Shown: positions 33,481 through 43,558 of the stretch, in pieces
Position numbering within the stretch: position 1 is the stretch's first letter
How the letters are laid out: every line of letters begins with the position of its first letter
Assembly (NCBI RefSeq): GCF_009834025.1
Contig: NZ_CP047156.1
Span: 2,998,067 to 3,062,066, forward strand
Direction: 5' to 3'
Source of the DNA: Epidermidibacterium keratini
GTDB taxonomy: Bacteria > Actinomycetota > Actinomycetes > Mycobacteriales > Antricoccaceae
Length of the DNA: 64,000 bases
Made by a program: the position numbers and the translations under genes
Notes under the pieces: model-generated
What the model was told of the DNA's origin: nothing
The model's input: the letters and a program-made list of their open reading frames with translations, nothing else
Databases searched by the model: none

Positions 33481-34086
33481 ATGGCACGTTACACAGGTCC
33501 CGTGACCCGCATCTCCCGTCGTCTGGGCGTCGACCTCGTCGGCGATGACAAGTCCTTCGACCGCCGTCCCTACCCGCCGGGTCAGCACGGACGCAACCGC
33601 ATCAAGCAGAGCGAGTACCTCTCGCAGATGCAGGAGAAGCAGAAGGCCAAGTACTCGTACGGCGTACTGGAGAAGCAGTTCCGTCGCTACTACGAAGAGG
33701 CCGTTCGTCGCCAGGGCAAGACCGGCGACAACCTGCTGCAGATCCTCGAGTCGCGGCTGGACAACGTCATCTACCGCGCCGGCATCGCACGCACGCGTCG
33801 CCAGGCTCGCCAGATGGTCTCGCACGCGCACTTCACGGTAAACGGGCAGAAGGTCAACATCCCGAGCTACCGCGTCAGCCCGTACGACATCATCGAGGTC
33901 AAGGCCAAGTCGCTGTCGACCACGCCGTTCGAGATCGCCAAGGCGACCATGGGCGAGCGCCCGGTTCCGGCCTGGCTGCACGTCAACCCGAACACGCTGC
34001 AGGTGCTCGTGCACCAGCTGCCCGAGCGCGCTCAGATCGAGATCCCGGTCCAGGAGCAGCTCATCGTCGAGCTCTACTCGAAGTAG
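33481..34086 (+). CDS. rpsD: 30S ribosomal protein S4
   Basis: 201 residues. The N-terminus MARYTGPVTRISRRLGVDLV lacks the zinc-binding cysteines, as in other actinobacterial C-minus S4 proteins. The S4 RNA-binding domain is intact (ESRLDNVIYRAGIARTRRQA, then MVSHAHFTVNGQKVNIPSY). S4 nucleates 30S assembly and in many bacteria represses its own operon; here the likely target would be the leader upstream of rpsM. It lies 28 bp after rpsK and 91 bp before rpoA. Confidence 0.98.
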   Translation: MARYTGPVTRISRRLGVDLVGDDKSFDRRPYPPGQHGRNRIKQSEYLSQMQEKQKAKYSYGVLEKQFRRYYEEAVRRQGKTGDNLLQILESRLDNVIYRAGIARTRRQARQMVSHAHFTVNGQKVNIPSYRVSPYDIIEVKAKSLSTTPFEIAKATMGERPVPAWLHVNPNTLQVLVHQLPERAQIEIPVQEQLIVELYSK

Positions 34087-34177
34087 CCACCTCGCGGGCG
34101 TGGCACCGCCGCCGCATCGCCACGCCCGCGCAGCCCTGATCGTCATATAGCGGGCGATCTGAAAGGAAAGAACCACA

Positions 34178-35242
34178 GTGCTGATTTCGCAGCGTCCTAC
34201 CGTCTCCGAAGAGACCGTCGACGAGCGCCGCTCGAAGTTCATCATCGAGCCGCTGGAGCCGGGCTTCGGATACACCCTCGGCAACTCGCTTCGCCGTACG
34301 CTGCTGTCGTCCATCCCGGGCGCGGCCATCACCAGCATCAAGATCGACGGCGTACTCCACGAGTTCCAGACCGTCGAAGGCGTCAAGGAAGACGTCACCG
34401 AGCTGATCCTCAACCTCAAGGACCTTGTCGTCTCCTCCGAGGAAGACGAGCCGGTCACCATCGTGCTGCGCAAGCAGGGCCCTGGTGAGGCGACCGCCGG
34501 TGACATCCAGGCTCCGGCCGGCGTCACCGTCCACAACCCCGACCTGAAGATCGCCACGATCAACAAGAAGGGGCAGCTGGAGATCGAGCTGACCATCGAG
34601 CGCGGCCGCGGCTACGTGCCGGCCCCGCAGAACAAGCAGCAGGGCCAGGAGATCGGCCGCATCCCGGTTGACTCCATCTACAGCCCGGTGCTGAAGGTCA
34701 GCTACAACGTCGAGGCGACCCGCGTCGAGCAGCGCACCGACTTCGACCGCCTCGTGGTCGACGTCGAGACCAAGGCCTCCATGGCCCCGCGCGATGCGAT
34801 CGCGTCGGCCGGGCGCACCCTGGTCGAGCTGTTCGGGCTGTTCCACGAGCTGAACGTCGATGCCGAGGGCATCGAGGTCGGCCCGTCGCCGTCCGAGGCT
34901 GCAGACCTGGCGTCGTACACCATGCCCATCGAGGACATGGACCTGACGGTTCGCTCGTTCAACTGCCTCAAGCGCGAGGGCATCCACACGGTCGGCGAGC
35001 TCGTCTCGCGCACCGAGTCGGACCTGCTCGACATCCGCAACTTCGGCCAGAAGTCGATCGACGAGGTCAAGCTCAAGCTGCACAGCATGGGCCTGGGCCT
35101 GAAGGACGGCGCGCCGTTCGATCCCGCGCAGCTCGCCGGGATGTACGACGACGAGTTCGACACCGGCTTCAGCTCGGTCGACTCCCGCCCGGCCGGGCAG
35201 AGCAGCGACGAGCAGGACTACGCCGAGACCGAAGAGCTCTAA
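34178..35242 (+). CDS. rpoA: DNA-directed RNA polymerase subunit alpha
   Basis: 354 residues. The N-terminal dimerisation domain is canonical ([20 protein letters not shown], then [20 protein letters not shown]). A flexible linker of about 20 residues leads to the alpha-CTD ([40 protein letters not shown]) that contacts DNA and activators. A 40-residue acidic, Ser/Gly/Asp-rich tail follows, common in actinomycetes. GTG 34178 has GAAAGGAAAG upstream. It is internal to the ribosomal operon. Confidence 0.98.
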   Translation: MLISQRPTVSEETVDERRSKFIIEPLEPGFGYTLGNSLRRTLLSSIPGAAITSIKIDGVLHEFQTVEGVKEDVTELILNLKDLVVSSEEDEPVTIVLRKQGPGEATAGDIQAPAGVTVHNPDLKIATINKKGQLEIELTIERGRGYVPAPQNKQQGQEIGRIPVDSIYSPVLKVSYNVEATRVEQRTDFDRLVVDVETKASMAPRDAIASAGRTLVELFGLFHELNVDAEGIEVGPSPSEAADLASYTMPIEDMDLTVRSFNCLKREGIHTVGELVSRTESDLLDIRNFGQKSIDEVKLKLHSMGLGLKDGAPFDPAQLAGMYDDEFDTGFSSVDSRPAGQSSDEQDYAETEEL

Positions 35243-35293
35243 GCTCGCCGGCTCACCCACCTTGTGAAGAAGTAATCGACAGGAGCACCGATC

Positions 35294-35944
35294 ATGCCCA
35301 CGCCCACCAAGGGCGCCCGTCTCGGCGGCAGCGCATCGCACCAGAAGCTGATGCTGGCGAACCTCGCCACCTCGCTGTTCGAGCACGGCCGAATCACCAC
35401 GACCGAAGCCAAGGCCAAGCGCCTTCGTCCGGTGGCCGAGCGTCTCATCACCTTCGCCCGCCGCGGCGATCTGCACTCGCGACGCATCGTGATGCGCACC
35501 ATCCGCGACAAGGACGTCGTGCATCACCTGTTTGCCGAGATCGGCCCGCGGTACGTCGAGCGTCCGGGTGGCTACACGCGGATCATCAAGCTCGCGCCCC
35601 GCAAGGGCGACAACGCGCCGATGGCCCTCATCGAGCTCGTCGAGGAGGCCAGCGACTCCACCAAGGTCGTGCGTGAGGCCGAGGCCGCCCGCGGCACCCG
35701 CTTCGCCAAGGACGAGGATGCCGCCGTTGGCGCCAGCAGCGCCGAGTCGACCGGCGCCGCCGACGCCACCGACGCGTCTGACGCCAAGGCTTCCGATGAC
35801 AAGTCTTCGGATGCCGAGTCGTCCGATGCCAAGTCCTCGGACGCCGACGCTTCGGATGCCGATTCGGCTCAGGCCGATTCGGCTGACACCGACTCCGACT
35901 CCGACTCGGCCACGGATGCCGACGCGGCTAAGGATGACAAGTAG
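35294..35944 (+). CDS. rplQ: 50S ribosomal protein L17 with a long acidic tail
   Basis: 216 residues. The first 120 are canonical L17 ([40 protein letters not shown]). The last 85 or so residues are almost only Ala, Asp, Ser and Thr, with repeated SSDAxS and [10 protein letters not shown] units, giving a strongly acidic low-complexity tail. Many actinobacterial L17 proteins have a shorter Ala/Glu-rich extension; this one is long. An AGGAG site precedes ATG 35294. The truA frame begins within its last codons. Confidence 0.96.
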   Translation: MPTPTKGARLGGSASHQKLMLANLATSLFEHGRITTTEAKAKRLRPVAERLITFARRGDLHSRRIVMRTIRDKDVVHHLFAEIGPRYVERPGGYTRIIKLAPRKGDNAPMALIELVEEASDSTKVVREAEAARGTRFAKDEDAAVGASSAESTGAADATDASDAKASDDKSSDAESSDAKSSDADASDADSAQADSADTDSDSDSATDADAAKDDK

Positions 35945-36869
35945 CAACTCCGCTCGAGAGCCCGCCCACCGCACTGCCGGGGGCGGGCTCTCGGCGTACT
36001 CGGCGCCGCTCGATCCGGTGCGGGTGCGGCTGGAGATTGCCTACGACGGCACGGATTTTTCCGGTTGGGCGATGCAGCCTGATCGGCGTACCGTCTGCGG
36101 CGAGCTGACCGACGCGCTGGCGATGATTCTGCGGACGCCGGTGCGCCTGACCGTCGCCGGGCGCACCGATGCCGGGGTGCATGCGACCGGCCAGGTGGCG
36201 CACGTTGACCTCGAACGTGCCGTCTGGGAGCAGCACCGCGAGAGGCTCGTGCGGCGGCTGGCCGGCGTACTCGATCCCGACGTGCGGGTGCTGGCCGTCA
36301 GTGAGGCGCCGGCGGATTTCGATGCTCGGTTTTCCGGGCTCTCGCGCAGCTACGAGTACCGCATCAGCGACCAGCCGTGGGGCGTAGATCCGTTGCGCCG
36401 CCGCGATGTCATCGCCTGGCCGCGCCCGCTTGATACCGCTCGGATGCAGGCTGCTGCTGATGATCTGTTGGGGCTGCACGACTTTGCGGCGTACTGCCGC
36501 AGGCGCCCTGATGCCTCGACGATCCGCACGCTGTTGCGCTGTGACTGGGGGCGCGGCGCTGACGGGCTCGTTGTCGGGTCGGTGACCGCCGACGCGTTTT
36601 GCCACTCGATGGTGCGCTCGCTCGTGGGTGGGCTGCTCGCGGTCGGAGACGGCAGCGCGCCGGTCGACCTACCGCGAGAACTGCTGCGCGAGAGCGAACG
36701 TTCCAGCCGGATTACGGTTGCGCCCGCGAAGGGCCTGACGCTGGTCGGTGTCGATTACCCTCCGGATGAGCAGCTTGCCGCCCGCAATGAGATCACGCGA
36801 GGACGGCGCGATCTCGAGCACCGTGACGGCCCTGCGTCCGGAGCCGATTCGAGCGCGACGCCGTCCTAG
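35934..36869 (+). CDS. truA: tRNA pseudouridine(38-40) synthase
   Basis: 311 residues. The catalytic Asp is in [17 protein letters not shown]; neighbouring conserved segments are [14 protein letters not shown] and [14 protein letters not shown]. It isomerises U38-U40 in tRNA anticodon stems. I chose ATG 35934, overlapping the rplQ stop by 11 bp; this gives a 25-residue leader before the family start, so a later GTG around 36018 is a fair alternative. It closes the operon; the next gene, 27 bp on, has its own GGAGG. Confidence 0.92.
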   Translation: MTSSNSAREPAHRTAGGGLSAYSAPLDPVRVRLEIAYDGTDFSGWAMQPDRRTVCGELTDALAMILRTPVRLTVAGRTDAGVHATGQVAHVDLERAVWEQHRERLVRRLAGVLDPDVRVLAVSEAPADFDARFSGLSRSYEYRISDQPWGVDPLRRRDVIAWPRPLDTARMQAAADDLLGLHDFAAYCRRRPDASTIRTLLRCDWGRGADGLVVGSVTADAFCHSMVRSLVGGLLAVGDGSAPVDLPRELLRESERSSRITVAPAKGLTLVGVDYPPDEQLAARNEITRGRRDLEHRDGPASGADSSATPS

Positions 36870-36896
36870 CCAAGGTCTGACGATCGGAGGACGACA

Positions 36897-37700
36897 ATGA
36901 CCTACCCCCAGAATCCCAACGATCCTTACGGCCAGCAGCCGGGCCAGCCCTACGGGCAGCCTTATGGTCAGCAGCCGAGTTCGCCGTACGACCAGTCTTA
37001 TGACCAGCAGTATGGGCAACCGCCTCAGCAGCCCTACGGCCAGCCATACGACCAGCAGTCCTACGGCCAGCCATACGAGCAGCAGTACGGGTATGGACCG
37101 GCGGGCCCGAGCGGGGCGCCGCCGAAGAAGTCCAAAGCGCCCATCTTCATCGCGCTGGGCGTCGTACTCCTGCTGGCGGTCGGCGTCACGCTCTTTTTCG
37201 TGCTGCGCGACAACGACAACGAGGCCGACGGAGGCGGGGGAGGGACCAGCACGAGCAGCGCCCCGCCACCGCCGACGTCGTCGGATGCCGAGAATCTCGC
37301 CGCTGACTTCTTCCAGGCGGTCGACGACAAGGACACGGCCACGCTGGACGGGATGACGCGCGGCGAGGTAGTCGATGACCTGTCCGGAATCGAGGACAGC
37401 GGAGACATCAACTTCGACTTCGCATCAGGGGAGGCAGCCAACGCCGAGACCGCCTCGGTCGAGGAGGGCACTCTCGCCGTCGTCGACTGGCAGCTCACCG
37501 ACAGCGGCGAGACCGCGTCGCTGTACGTGCTGATGCTGTCTGAGACGAGTGAGTACCCAGAATTCAAGGTGTGCGCTGTCGAGTCCAATGACGATTCCTA
37601 CAGCATGAGCGACTTCGAGCAGGAATACGACTTCCGTTGCGAGATCAACGCGGGCTCGGATGGCGGCGGCAGCGAGCCCTCGGCCTCCAAGAACGACTAA
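36897..37700 (+). CDS. Single-pass membrane protein with a Gln/Tyr/Pro/Gly-rich cytoplasmic region
   Basis: 267 residues. Residues 1-70 are a low-complexity region of Gly, Gln, Pro, Tyr and Asp in irregular repeats such as GQPYGQPYGQQPS and YDQQYGQPPQQP. A single membrane helix follows (APIFIALGVVLLLAVGVTLF), then an Asp/Gly/Ser/Thr linker and an extracytoplasmic domain with FFQAVDDKDTATLDGMTRGE, like DUF4878-type or lumazine-binding-like domains of similar actinobacterial proteins. It has a GGAGG at the start. Function unknown; the low-complexity region could mediate condensation or partner binding. Confidence 0.68.
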   Translation: MTYPQNPNDPYGQQPGQPYGQPYGQQPSSPYDQSYDQQYGQPPQQPYGQPYDQQSYGQPYEQQYGYGPAGPSGAPPKKSKAPIFIALGVVLLLAVGVTLFFVLRDNDNEADGGGGGTSTSSAPPPPTSSDAENLAADFFQAVDDKDTATLDGMTRGEVVDDLSGIEDSGDINFDFASGEAANAETASVEEGTLAVVDWQLTDSGETASLYVLMLSETSEYPEFKVCAVESNDDSYSMSDFEQEYDFRCEINAGSDGGGSEPSASKND

Positions 37701-37706
37701 CGCTCT

Positions 37707-37777
37707 GCACAATCGCACCCGTGACGGGGTACCTCGCCGGATATTGACGAGGCACCCCAAATCCGGTGCGATTGTGC
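37707..37777 (+). terminator. Long hairpin with nested second stem
   Basis: Outer arms GCACAATCGCACC (37707-37719) and GGTGCGATTGTGC (37765-37777) pair perfectly over 13 bp. Inside, GGGGTACCTCG (37726-37736) and CGAGGCACCCC (37748-37758) pair with one mismatch. It follows the stop of the preceding gene by 6 bp and precedes deoD, so it probably ends that transcript. No U-tract. Confidence 0.6.
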
Positions 37778-37835
37778 GCGCCGGTTCGGCGGGACCAGGC
37801 GAGATCGCGATCGGTACGCCGATAGGATCGCTGCC

Positions 37836-38552
37836 ATGAGCATTCATATCGGTGCAGAACCCGGCCAGATCGCGCCCTACGTCCTGATTCCCGGCGACCC
37901 GCTTCGCGCGAAGTGGATCGCCGAGAACTTCCTCGAGGGCGCCAAGCTCTACTCCGACGTGCGCGGCATGCTCGGCTACACCGGCACCTACCAGGGCATC
38001 GAGATCTCCGCGCAGGGCTCAGGCATGGGGCTGCCGTCGTTCTCGATCTACTGCACCGAGCTCTTCAAGGACTACGACGTGCAAAGCGTCATCCGCGTCG
38101 GCTCGTGTGGCGCGCTGCAGGAGGACATCAAGGTCCGTGACGTGATCCTCGCCCAGGGTGCCTGCACCGACTCGGCGATGAACCGGCTGCGTTTCGAAGG
38201 CATCGACTTCGCGCCGATCTCCGACTTCGAGCTGCTGCGTTCGGCGTACGACGTGGGCGAAGCCGCGGGCAAGCCGATGCACGTCGGCAACATCTTCTCC
38301 TCCGACTCCTTCTACAACGATCGCGCCGAGCTGGTCTCGCGCGCCGCGGAGTACGGCGTACTCGCGGTCGAGATGGAAGCCGCCGCGCTCTACACGCTGG
38401 CCGCGAAGTATGACCGCAAGGGCCTGGCCATCTGTACCGTCTCTGACCACATCATCACCGGTGAGGAGACCACCTCGCAGGAGCGCCAGGAGTCCTTCGG
38501 CGACATGGTCGAGATGGCGCTCGAGACGATCGTGTCAGTGCACGGCGTCTAA
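37836..38552 (+). CDS. deoD: DeoD-type purine-nucleoside phosphorylase
   Basis: 238 residues, the length of hexameric bacterial enzymes. Conserved segments are [40 protein letters not shown] and [15 protein letters not shown]; the catalytic Asp lies in [10 protein letters not shown]. It cleaves purine nucleosides with phosphate to base and (deoxy)ribose 1-phosphate for salvage. Actinobacteria more often carry the trimeric type, so the DeoD form may be an additional enzyme here. It is convergent with the carboxyltransferase gene, with a 12-bp gap. Confidence 0.92.
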   Translation: MSIHIGAEPGQIAPYVLIPGDPLRAKWIAENFLEGAKLYSDVRGMLGYTGTYQGIEISAQGSGMGLPSFSIYCTELFKDYDVQSVIRVGSCGALQEDIKVRDVILAQGACTDSAMNRLRFEGIDFAPISDFELLRSAYDVGEAAGKPMHVGNIFSSDSFYNDRAELVSRAAEYGVLAVEMEAAALYTLAAKYDRKGLAICTVSDHIITGEETTSQERQESFGDMVEMALETIVSVHGV

Positions 38553-38564
38553 GTAGCCGCGAGG

Positions 38565-40145
38565 CTAGGGTCGGGCGCCGAAGGACGGGCGCCCGACCAG
38601 CTGCGGGACGACCTGATAGGCATCTCGCACCCAGTCGCATAGCCGCGCCCGCGTCTCGCGCGGGTCGATGACGTCGTCAACGCCGAACCGTTCGGCCGTC
38701 CGCAACGGCGTTCGGATCGCTTCGAGTCGTTCGTGGATCTCGGCAAGCAGCGCGTCTGGGTCATCGGCAGCCTCCAGGTCGGCGCGATACGCCGCCTCGA
38801 TCCCGCCTTCGACCGGCAGGGAGCCCCAGTCGCCTGAGGGCCAGGCCCACTGGCGGTAGTGACCGTGCCGGTTAACCTGGCCGGCGCCGCCCACTCCGAA
38901 AACCCGGCGCACGATGACCTCTGCGACCGGGACGGTTGCCTGGTAGGCCGCGGTGATCGCACGGGCACCGTCGCGAATCGCTCCCGTGCGCTCCGCGGCG
39001 AGACCGATCGCAAGTCCTGCCTGGTCGGTCAGCGATACCAGCGGTAGATGGAAAGTTGTGCACAAGTCGATCAACCGGGTCATCGCCTGCGCGCCGGTCT
39101 CAGTCACCGCCGCACCTTTGTACGGGTCGGTCGCGATGACGCCGACGGGGTGGCCGTCCAGTCGCGCGAGACCGGTCCACACCGAGCCGCCGTACTCCGC
39201 GTACTGAAACACCGACCCGCTGTCGAAGACGCCATCGAGCAGGGTCTGCACGCGGTAGACCTTGCGGCGGTTGTGCGGGATGAGACTCAGCAGCGCCTCG
39301 TCGCGCCGGTCTGTCGGGTCGTCGTTGTCGGCGACGGGAGGAGTGCCGAACACCGAAGAAGGCAGGTAGGACAGGAATCTTCGGATCTCGTCGAACGCCT
39401 CCTGCTCGGAGCCAACCCATCGTTCGATGGCGCCGTTGCGTCCGTGCACCTGTGGTCCGCCGAGCTCGTCCTTGCTGAGCTGCTCACCGGTCGCATGGGC
39501 CACGACCGGCGGTCCTGCAACGAACAGCTGCGCGAGACCCTTGACGAAGATCGCGAGATGCGACATCGCCGTACGTCCAGCGCCGAGGCCGGCTACCGGG
39601 CCGCCGCCGTACGCGACAACGGGTACGACGGACAGGTTGTCGACGACGTAGTCCCAGCCCGGGTTTGCCGGGACGTAGGTTGCTCCGTCGACCTCCAGGG
39701 TGCGCACCGATCCGCCGCCGCCGGTGCCCTCGATGAGCCGCACGATCGGCAGCTGCAGGGAGTTGGCAAGCATCTCCGCGTGGATCTGCTTCCCGCGGAT
39801 GCCCGCGTCCGCCGCACCACCGCGGACCGTGAAGTCGTCGCCGGCGACGACGACCTTGCGACCCTCGATGCGGACCGTCCCGAGCACGAAGTTGCTGGAG
39901 CGGAGCGCTTTGAGCTTGCCGTCGGCTTCGTACTCCGAGAATCCGGATATACCGCCGATCTCGTCAAACGAATCGGGATCACCAAGGGCCCCGATCCGTT
40001 CGCGCACGTTGAGCCGGCCGGCATCGCGCTGGCGGGCGAGTTTGGCCTCGCCGCCCATGTGCTGGACCTGTCGCCGGCGCTCGGCGATCTGCTCAACCTC
40101 ATCGGACCAGTCCGACTGCGCGTGGTCGCTTTGCCGCGTGCTCAT
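38565..40145 (-). CDS. Acyl-CoA carboxylase carboxyltransferase (beta) subunit
   Basis: 526 residues of the crotonase-like carboxyltransferase family with N- and C-terminal halves (LVSLTDQAGLAIGLAAERTG; YGGGPVAGLGAGRTAMSHLA). ATG 40145 is preferred over the longer frame. It would transfer CO2 from carboxybiotin to an acyl-CoA in a complex with a separate biotin-carrying alpha subunit, which is not adjacent. It is divergent from the single-chain carboxylase at 40246, 100 bp away, so the two genes probably share regulation. The acyl chain preference is not readable from sequence by eye. Confidence 0.85.
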   Translation of the reverse strand: MSTRQSDHAQSDWSDEVEQIAERRRQVQHMGGEAKLARQRDAGRLNVRERIGALGDPDSFDEIGGISGFSEYEADGKLKALRSSNFVLGTVRIEGRKVVVAGDDFTVRGGAADAGIRGKQIHAEMLANSLQLPIVRLIEGTGGGGSVRTLEVDGATYVPANPGWDYVVDNLSVVPVVAYGGGPVAGLGAGRTAMSHLAIFVKGLAQLFVAGPPVVAHATGEQLSKDELGGPQVHGRNGAIERWVGSEQEAFDEIRRFLSYLPSSVFGTPPVADNDDPTDRRDEALLSLIPHNRRKVYRVQTLLDGVFDSGSVFQYAEYGGSVWTGLARLDGHPVGVIATDPYKGAAVTETGAQAMTRLIDLCTTFHLPLVSLTDQAGLAIGLAAERTGAIRDGARAITAAYQATVPVAEVIVRRVFGVGGAGQVNRHGHYRQWAWPSGDWGSLPVEGGIEAAYRADLEAADDPDALLAEIHERLEAIRTPLRTAERFGVDDVIDPRETRARLCDWVRDAYQVVPQLVGRPSFGARP

Positions 40146-40245
40146 CGACCTGCACCATCCTGTCTGTTGTGGACCCACAGCCATAGTAGTTCGTAGGGCT
40201 AATAGTTATAGTCGGGAAGTCCCGTCGTCGTTTCTGGAGCGCTGC

Positions 40246-43200
40246 ATGCCTACACCTGGTGTCCTGCTCATTGCCAACCGAGGCGAGATCGCGCTGCGCG
40301 TCGCGAGGACGGCTCGGCTCATGGGGCTGCGCACCGTCGCGGTCTACTCGCAGGACGACGCCGACGCGCTGCACGTCCAGCGCTGCGACGAGGCGATCCT
40401 GCTTCCCGGGGTCGGTGCGGCGGCGTACCTGGACGCCGCCGAGCTCATCAGGGCCGCGCAGCAGGCAGGTGCCGACCTGCTGCACCCCGGTTACGGATTC
40501 TTGTCCGAGAGCGCCGAGCTCGCCCGGCAATGCGCCGAGGCAGGGATCACCTTCGTCGGCCCGGATCCCGACGCACTCGAGCGTCTCGGCGACAAGGGTG
40601 CCGCGCGGGCGCTCGCTGCCGAGCTCGGTGTCGCGACCGTCCCGGGCACTGCGGCTGGGTCGAGCCTCGATGACGTCGTGGAGTTCGTCGACGGCCTACG
40701 TTTCGACGGCGACGGACCCTACGCCGGGGCGATCATCAAGGCTGCTCACGGTGGTGGCGGACGGGGCATGCGCATCGTGCGTGACCGCGACTCGGCCGCG
40801 CAGGCCTACGAGTCGGCACAGAGCGAGGCAAAGGCAGCGTTCGGCCGCGACGAGGTGTACGTCGAGGCATTGCTGCGCGACCCGCGGCACGTCGAAGTCC
40901 AGGTCATCGGCGACGGCACGGGCGCCGTCAGCCATCTCTATGACCGGGACTGCTCGATGCAGCGCCGACACCAGAAGCTGATCGAGATCGCACCAGCCTC
41001 TGCCGTCTCGCCGCGGGTACGGCGCGAGATCGCCGATGCCGCAGTGCGGATGCTCTCGTCGCTGTCGTATCGCGGACTGGCGACAGTCGAGTTCCTCGTG
41101 GCCGGCGACGCCTGGTTCTTCATGGAGGTCAACCCGCGCATCCAGGTGGAGCACACCGTTACCGAGGAAGTCCTCGGCCGCGACCTGGTGCGCGACCAGA
41201 TCGACGTGTGCACCGGTCGCCGGCTTCAGGAGATCGGACTTGAGCAGCCTCAGATCCCCGAGCCGGCAGGGCATGCGGTGCAGATCCGGATCAACTCCGA
41301 GAAGATGGGTCGTGGGGGACAGCCGCTGCCACAGGCCGGGACCGTCACCGATCTGAGCTTCCCCACAGGCCGCGGCGTGCGCGTCGACACCGCGGCGTAC
41401 CCCGGCTACGCGATCAACCCGCGGTTCGACTCGATGTTGGCGAAGGTGATCGTCCACGATGCCGTCGCCGACCTACCTGGCGTGCTCCGCCTCGCCGACG
41501 ACGTACTCGCTCACACGGTGATCGGCGGCGTACCGACAAACATCGCCTATCAGCGGGCGATCCTTGCCTCGGATGGCATGGGCGACGCGGCCAGCACGCA
41601 GTACGTCGACCGGCACGCCAAAGATCTCGCGGCGGCCGCGACAACTCTCGAACCCGCGGCCGGATCCGACTCGTCGGGCTCGAGCGCGCTCGCTGCACAG
41701 CCTGCGGCGCTTGACGTTCCCGATGGCGCCGAGCCGTTAGCGGCGCCGATGAGCGGTGTCATCACGGCCGTTGAGGTCGCGGTCGGTGACCAGGTTTTCG
41801 CCGGCCAGACGTTGGTGCTGATCGAGTCGATGAAGATGCAGCATGTCGTCGCAGCTCCATCGGGTGGACAGATCGTGTCGATCACGGTGCAGGAGGGCAC
41901 AGTCGTCGACGCGGGAACTCCCGTGGGATATCTGGATTCTTCGGTCGCTGTCGATGACGACCAAGGCGCAGTGAGCGAGCTCGACCTCGATCGGATCCGC
42001 GCAGACCTCGCTAACGTGCAGGCCCGCAAGCGGCTGCTGCTCGACGAAGCGCGACCAGCGGCGGTCCAAAAGCGGCATCGCACCGGTAACCAGACAGCGC
42101 GCGAGAATGTCGACTTGCTGTGTGACACCGACACTTTCGTCGAGTACGGCGGCATGGCGGTCGCGGCTCAGCGCAAGCGTCGCACCCTCGACGACCTCAT
42201 CCACAACACGCCCGCCGACGGGATGATCACTGGGGTAGGCCACATCAACGGCCGGCGGTTCAGCGCCGACCGCACGAAATGCGCCGTACTCGCCTATGAC
42301 TACACCGTGTTGGCTGGTACGCAGGGCTACTTCAACCACCACAAGACCGACCGGCTGCTTGAGGTCGCCGCTAAGAACGAGCTTCCCGTCGTCTTCTTCG
42401 CCGAGGGCGGGGGCGGCCGCCCGGGCGATCTTGACCCGCCGAAAGCCGGCGGTCTCGTCACGCATACCTGGACCGCGCTCGGCAAGCTCAGCGGCAAGGT
42501 GCCGGTTATCGGGGTCGTCTCTGGGCCGAGTTTCGCTGGCAACGCTGCGATCTTGGGCTGCTGCGACGTCATCATCGCCACGCAGGACTCCAACATCGGC
42601 ATGGCCGGGCCCGCGATGATCGAGGGCGGCGGCCTCGGGGTTTTCGCCCCGACCGAGATCGGACCGATCGACGTGCAGACCGCCAACGGCGTCGTCGACA
42701 TCGCGGTGCGCGACGAAGCTGAGGCCGTCGAGGCAGCGAAACGCTACTTGTCCTACTTCCAGGGCGATCTCGACGAGTGGCAGCAGCACGACCAACGCGA
42801 GCTGCGGCACGTCGTACCGGAGAACCGCAAGCGGGCCTACGACGTACGCCGCGCCGTCGAGCTGGTCGCGGACGTCGATTCGGTGCTTGAGCTACGGCCG
42901 CAGTTTGGTACGACGGTGATCACCGCCCTCGCTCGGACCGAGGGTCGAGCCGTGGGCATCATGGCCAGCAACCCCGCCGTACTCGGCGGTGCGATCGACT
43001 CAGACGGCTCGGACAAGGCCGCGCGGTTTATGCAGCTATGCAACGTCTTCGGGCTGCCCATCGTGTCTCTTTGCGATACGCCGGGCTTCATGGTCGGGCC
43101 AGAGTCGGAGAAAAGCGCTGCGGTGCGGCACTTCTCGCGGATGTTTCTGGCGGGAGCGAATATCGACGTGCCGATCGCTGCCGTCGTACTGCGCAAGGCG

Positions 43201-43551
43201 TACGGGCTGGGTGCCATGGCAATGGTCGGTGGGTCGTTGCATGCCCCGCGGATGACGGTCTCGTGGCCGACGGGCGAGTTCGGCGGCATGGGTCTGGAGG
43301 GCTATGTGCGCCTCGGCTTCCGCAAGGAGCTCGAGGCGATCGAAGATCCGGCCAAGCGCGAGGAGCGCTACGAGGAGCTGCTGGCAGGCATGTACGAGCG
43401 CGGTGGCGCGATCAACGTCGCCATGCATCTCGAGGTCGACGACGTCATCGATCCCATAGATACCAGGAAAGTTTTGATCAGCGCGATGAGCGAGGTCCCG
43501 AAGTCGAAGTGGGTCAACGCCACTCACACGTCGTACCTCGACGCCTGGTGA
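40246..43551 (+). CDS. Single-chain biotin-dependent acyl-CoA carboxylase (BC-BCCP-CT fusion)
   Basis: 1101 residues (about 118 kDa). Domains in order: biotin carboxylase (about 1-450, start GVLLIANRGEIALRVARTAR, ATP-grasp loop KAAHGGGGRGMRIV, HVEVQVIGDG), biotin carboxyl carrier (about 497-565, with ESMKM and the biotinyl Lys at 530), and carboxyltransferase (about 570-1101, QTARENVDLLCDTDTFVEYG, PAMIEGGGLGVFAPTEIGPI). This order and size match the mycobacterial long-chain acyl-CoA carboxylase (LCC), a homohexamer acting on a broad range of acyl-CoAs. ATG 40246 has GGAG upstream; the frame extends to 39700 but only across the divergent neighbour. Confidence 0.9.
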   Translation: MPTPGVLLIANRGEIALRVARTARLMGLRTVAVYSQDDADALHVQRCDEAILLPGVGAAAYLDAAELIRAAQQAGADLLHPGYGFLSESAELARQCAEAGITFVGPDPDALERLGDKGAARALAAELGVATVPGTAAGSSLDDVVEFVDGLRFDGDGPYAGAIIKAAHGGGGRGMRIVRDRDSAAQAYESAQSEAKAAFGRDEVYVEALLRDPRHVEVQVIGDGTGAVSHLYDRDCSMQRRHQKLIEIAPASAVSPRVRREIADAAVRMLSSLSYRGLATVEFLVAGDAWFFMEVNPRIQVEHTVTEEVLGRDLVRDQIDVCTGRRLQEIGLEQPQIPEPAGHAVQIRINSEKMGRGGQPLPQAGTVTDLSFPTGRGVRVDTAAYPGYAINPRFDSMLAKVIVHDAVADLPGVLRLADDVLAHTVIGGVPTNIAYQRAILASDGMGDAASTQYVDRHAKDLAAAATTLEPAAGSDSSGSSALAAQPAALDVPDGAEPLAAPMSGVITAVEVAVGDQVFAGQTLVLIESMKMQHVVAAPSGGQIVSITVQEGTVVDAGTPVGYLDSSVAVDDDQGAVSELDLDRIRADLANVQARKRLLLDEARPAAVQKRHRTGNQTARENVDLLCDTDTFVEYGGMAVAAQRKRRTLDDLIHNTPADGMITGVGHINGRRFSADRTKCAVLAYDYTVLAGTQGYFNHHKTDRLLEVAAKNELPVVFFAEGGGGRPGDLDPPKAGGLVTHTWTALGKLSGKVPVIGVVSGPSFAGNAAILGCCDVIIATQDSNIGMAGPAMIEGGGLGVFAPTEIGPIDVQTANGVVDIAVRDEAEAVEAAKRYLSYFQGDLDEWQQHDQRELRHVVPENRKRAYDVRRAVELVADVDSVLELRPQFGTTVITALARTEGRAVGIMASNPAVLGGAIDSDGSDKAARFMQLCNVFGLPIVSLCDTPGFMVGPESEKSAAVRHFSRMFLAGANIDVPIAAVVLRKAYGLGAMAMVGGSLHAPRMTVSWPTGEFGGMGLEGYVRLGFRKELEAIEDPAKREERYEELLAGMYERGGAINVAMHLEVDDVIDPIDTRKVLISAMSEVPKSKWVNATHTSYLDAW

Positions 43552-43558
43552 CCATAGG

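Noticed and set aside
34061-35974. A 637-codon ORF antisense to rpoA and rplQ
   Set aside because: Composition is Arg/Leu/Val/Gly-rich as for a mirror of high-GC coding sequence; no motifs, and it covers two essential genes.
39700-40245. N-terminal extension of the single-chain carboxylase frame
   Set aside because: It overlaps the divergent carboxyltransferase gene and is not protein-like; ATG 40246 begins the conserved biotin carboxylase start with a ribosome site.
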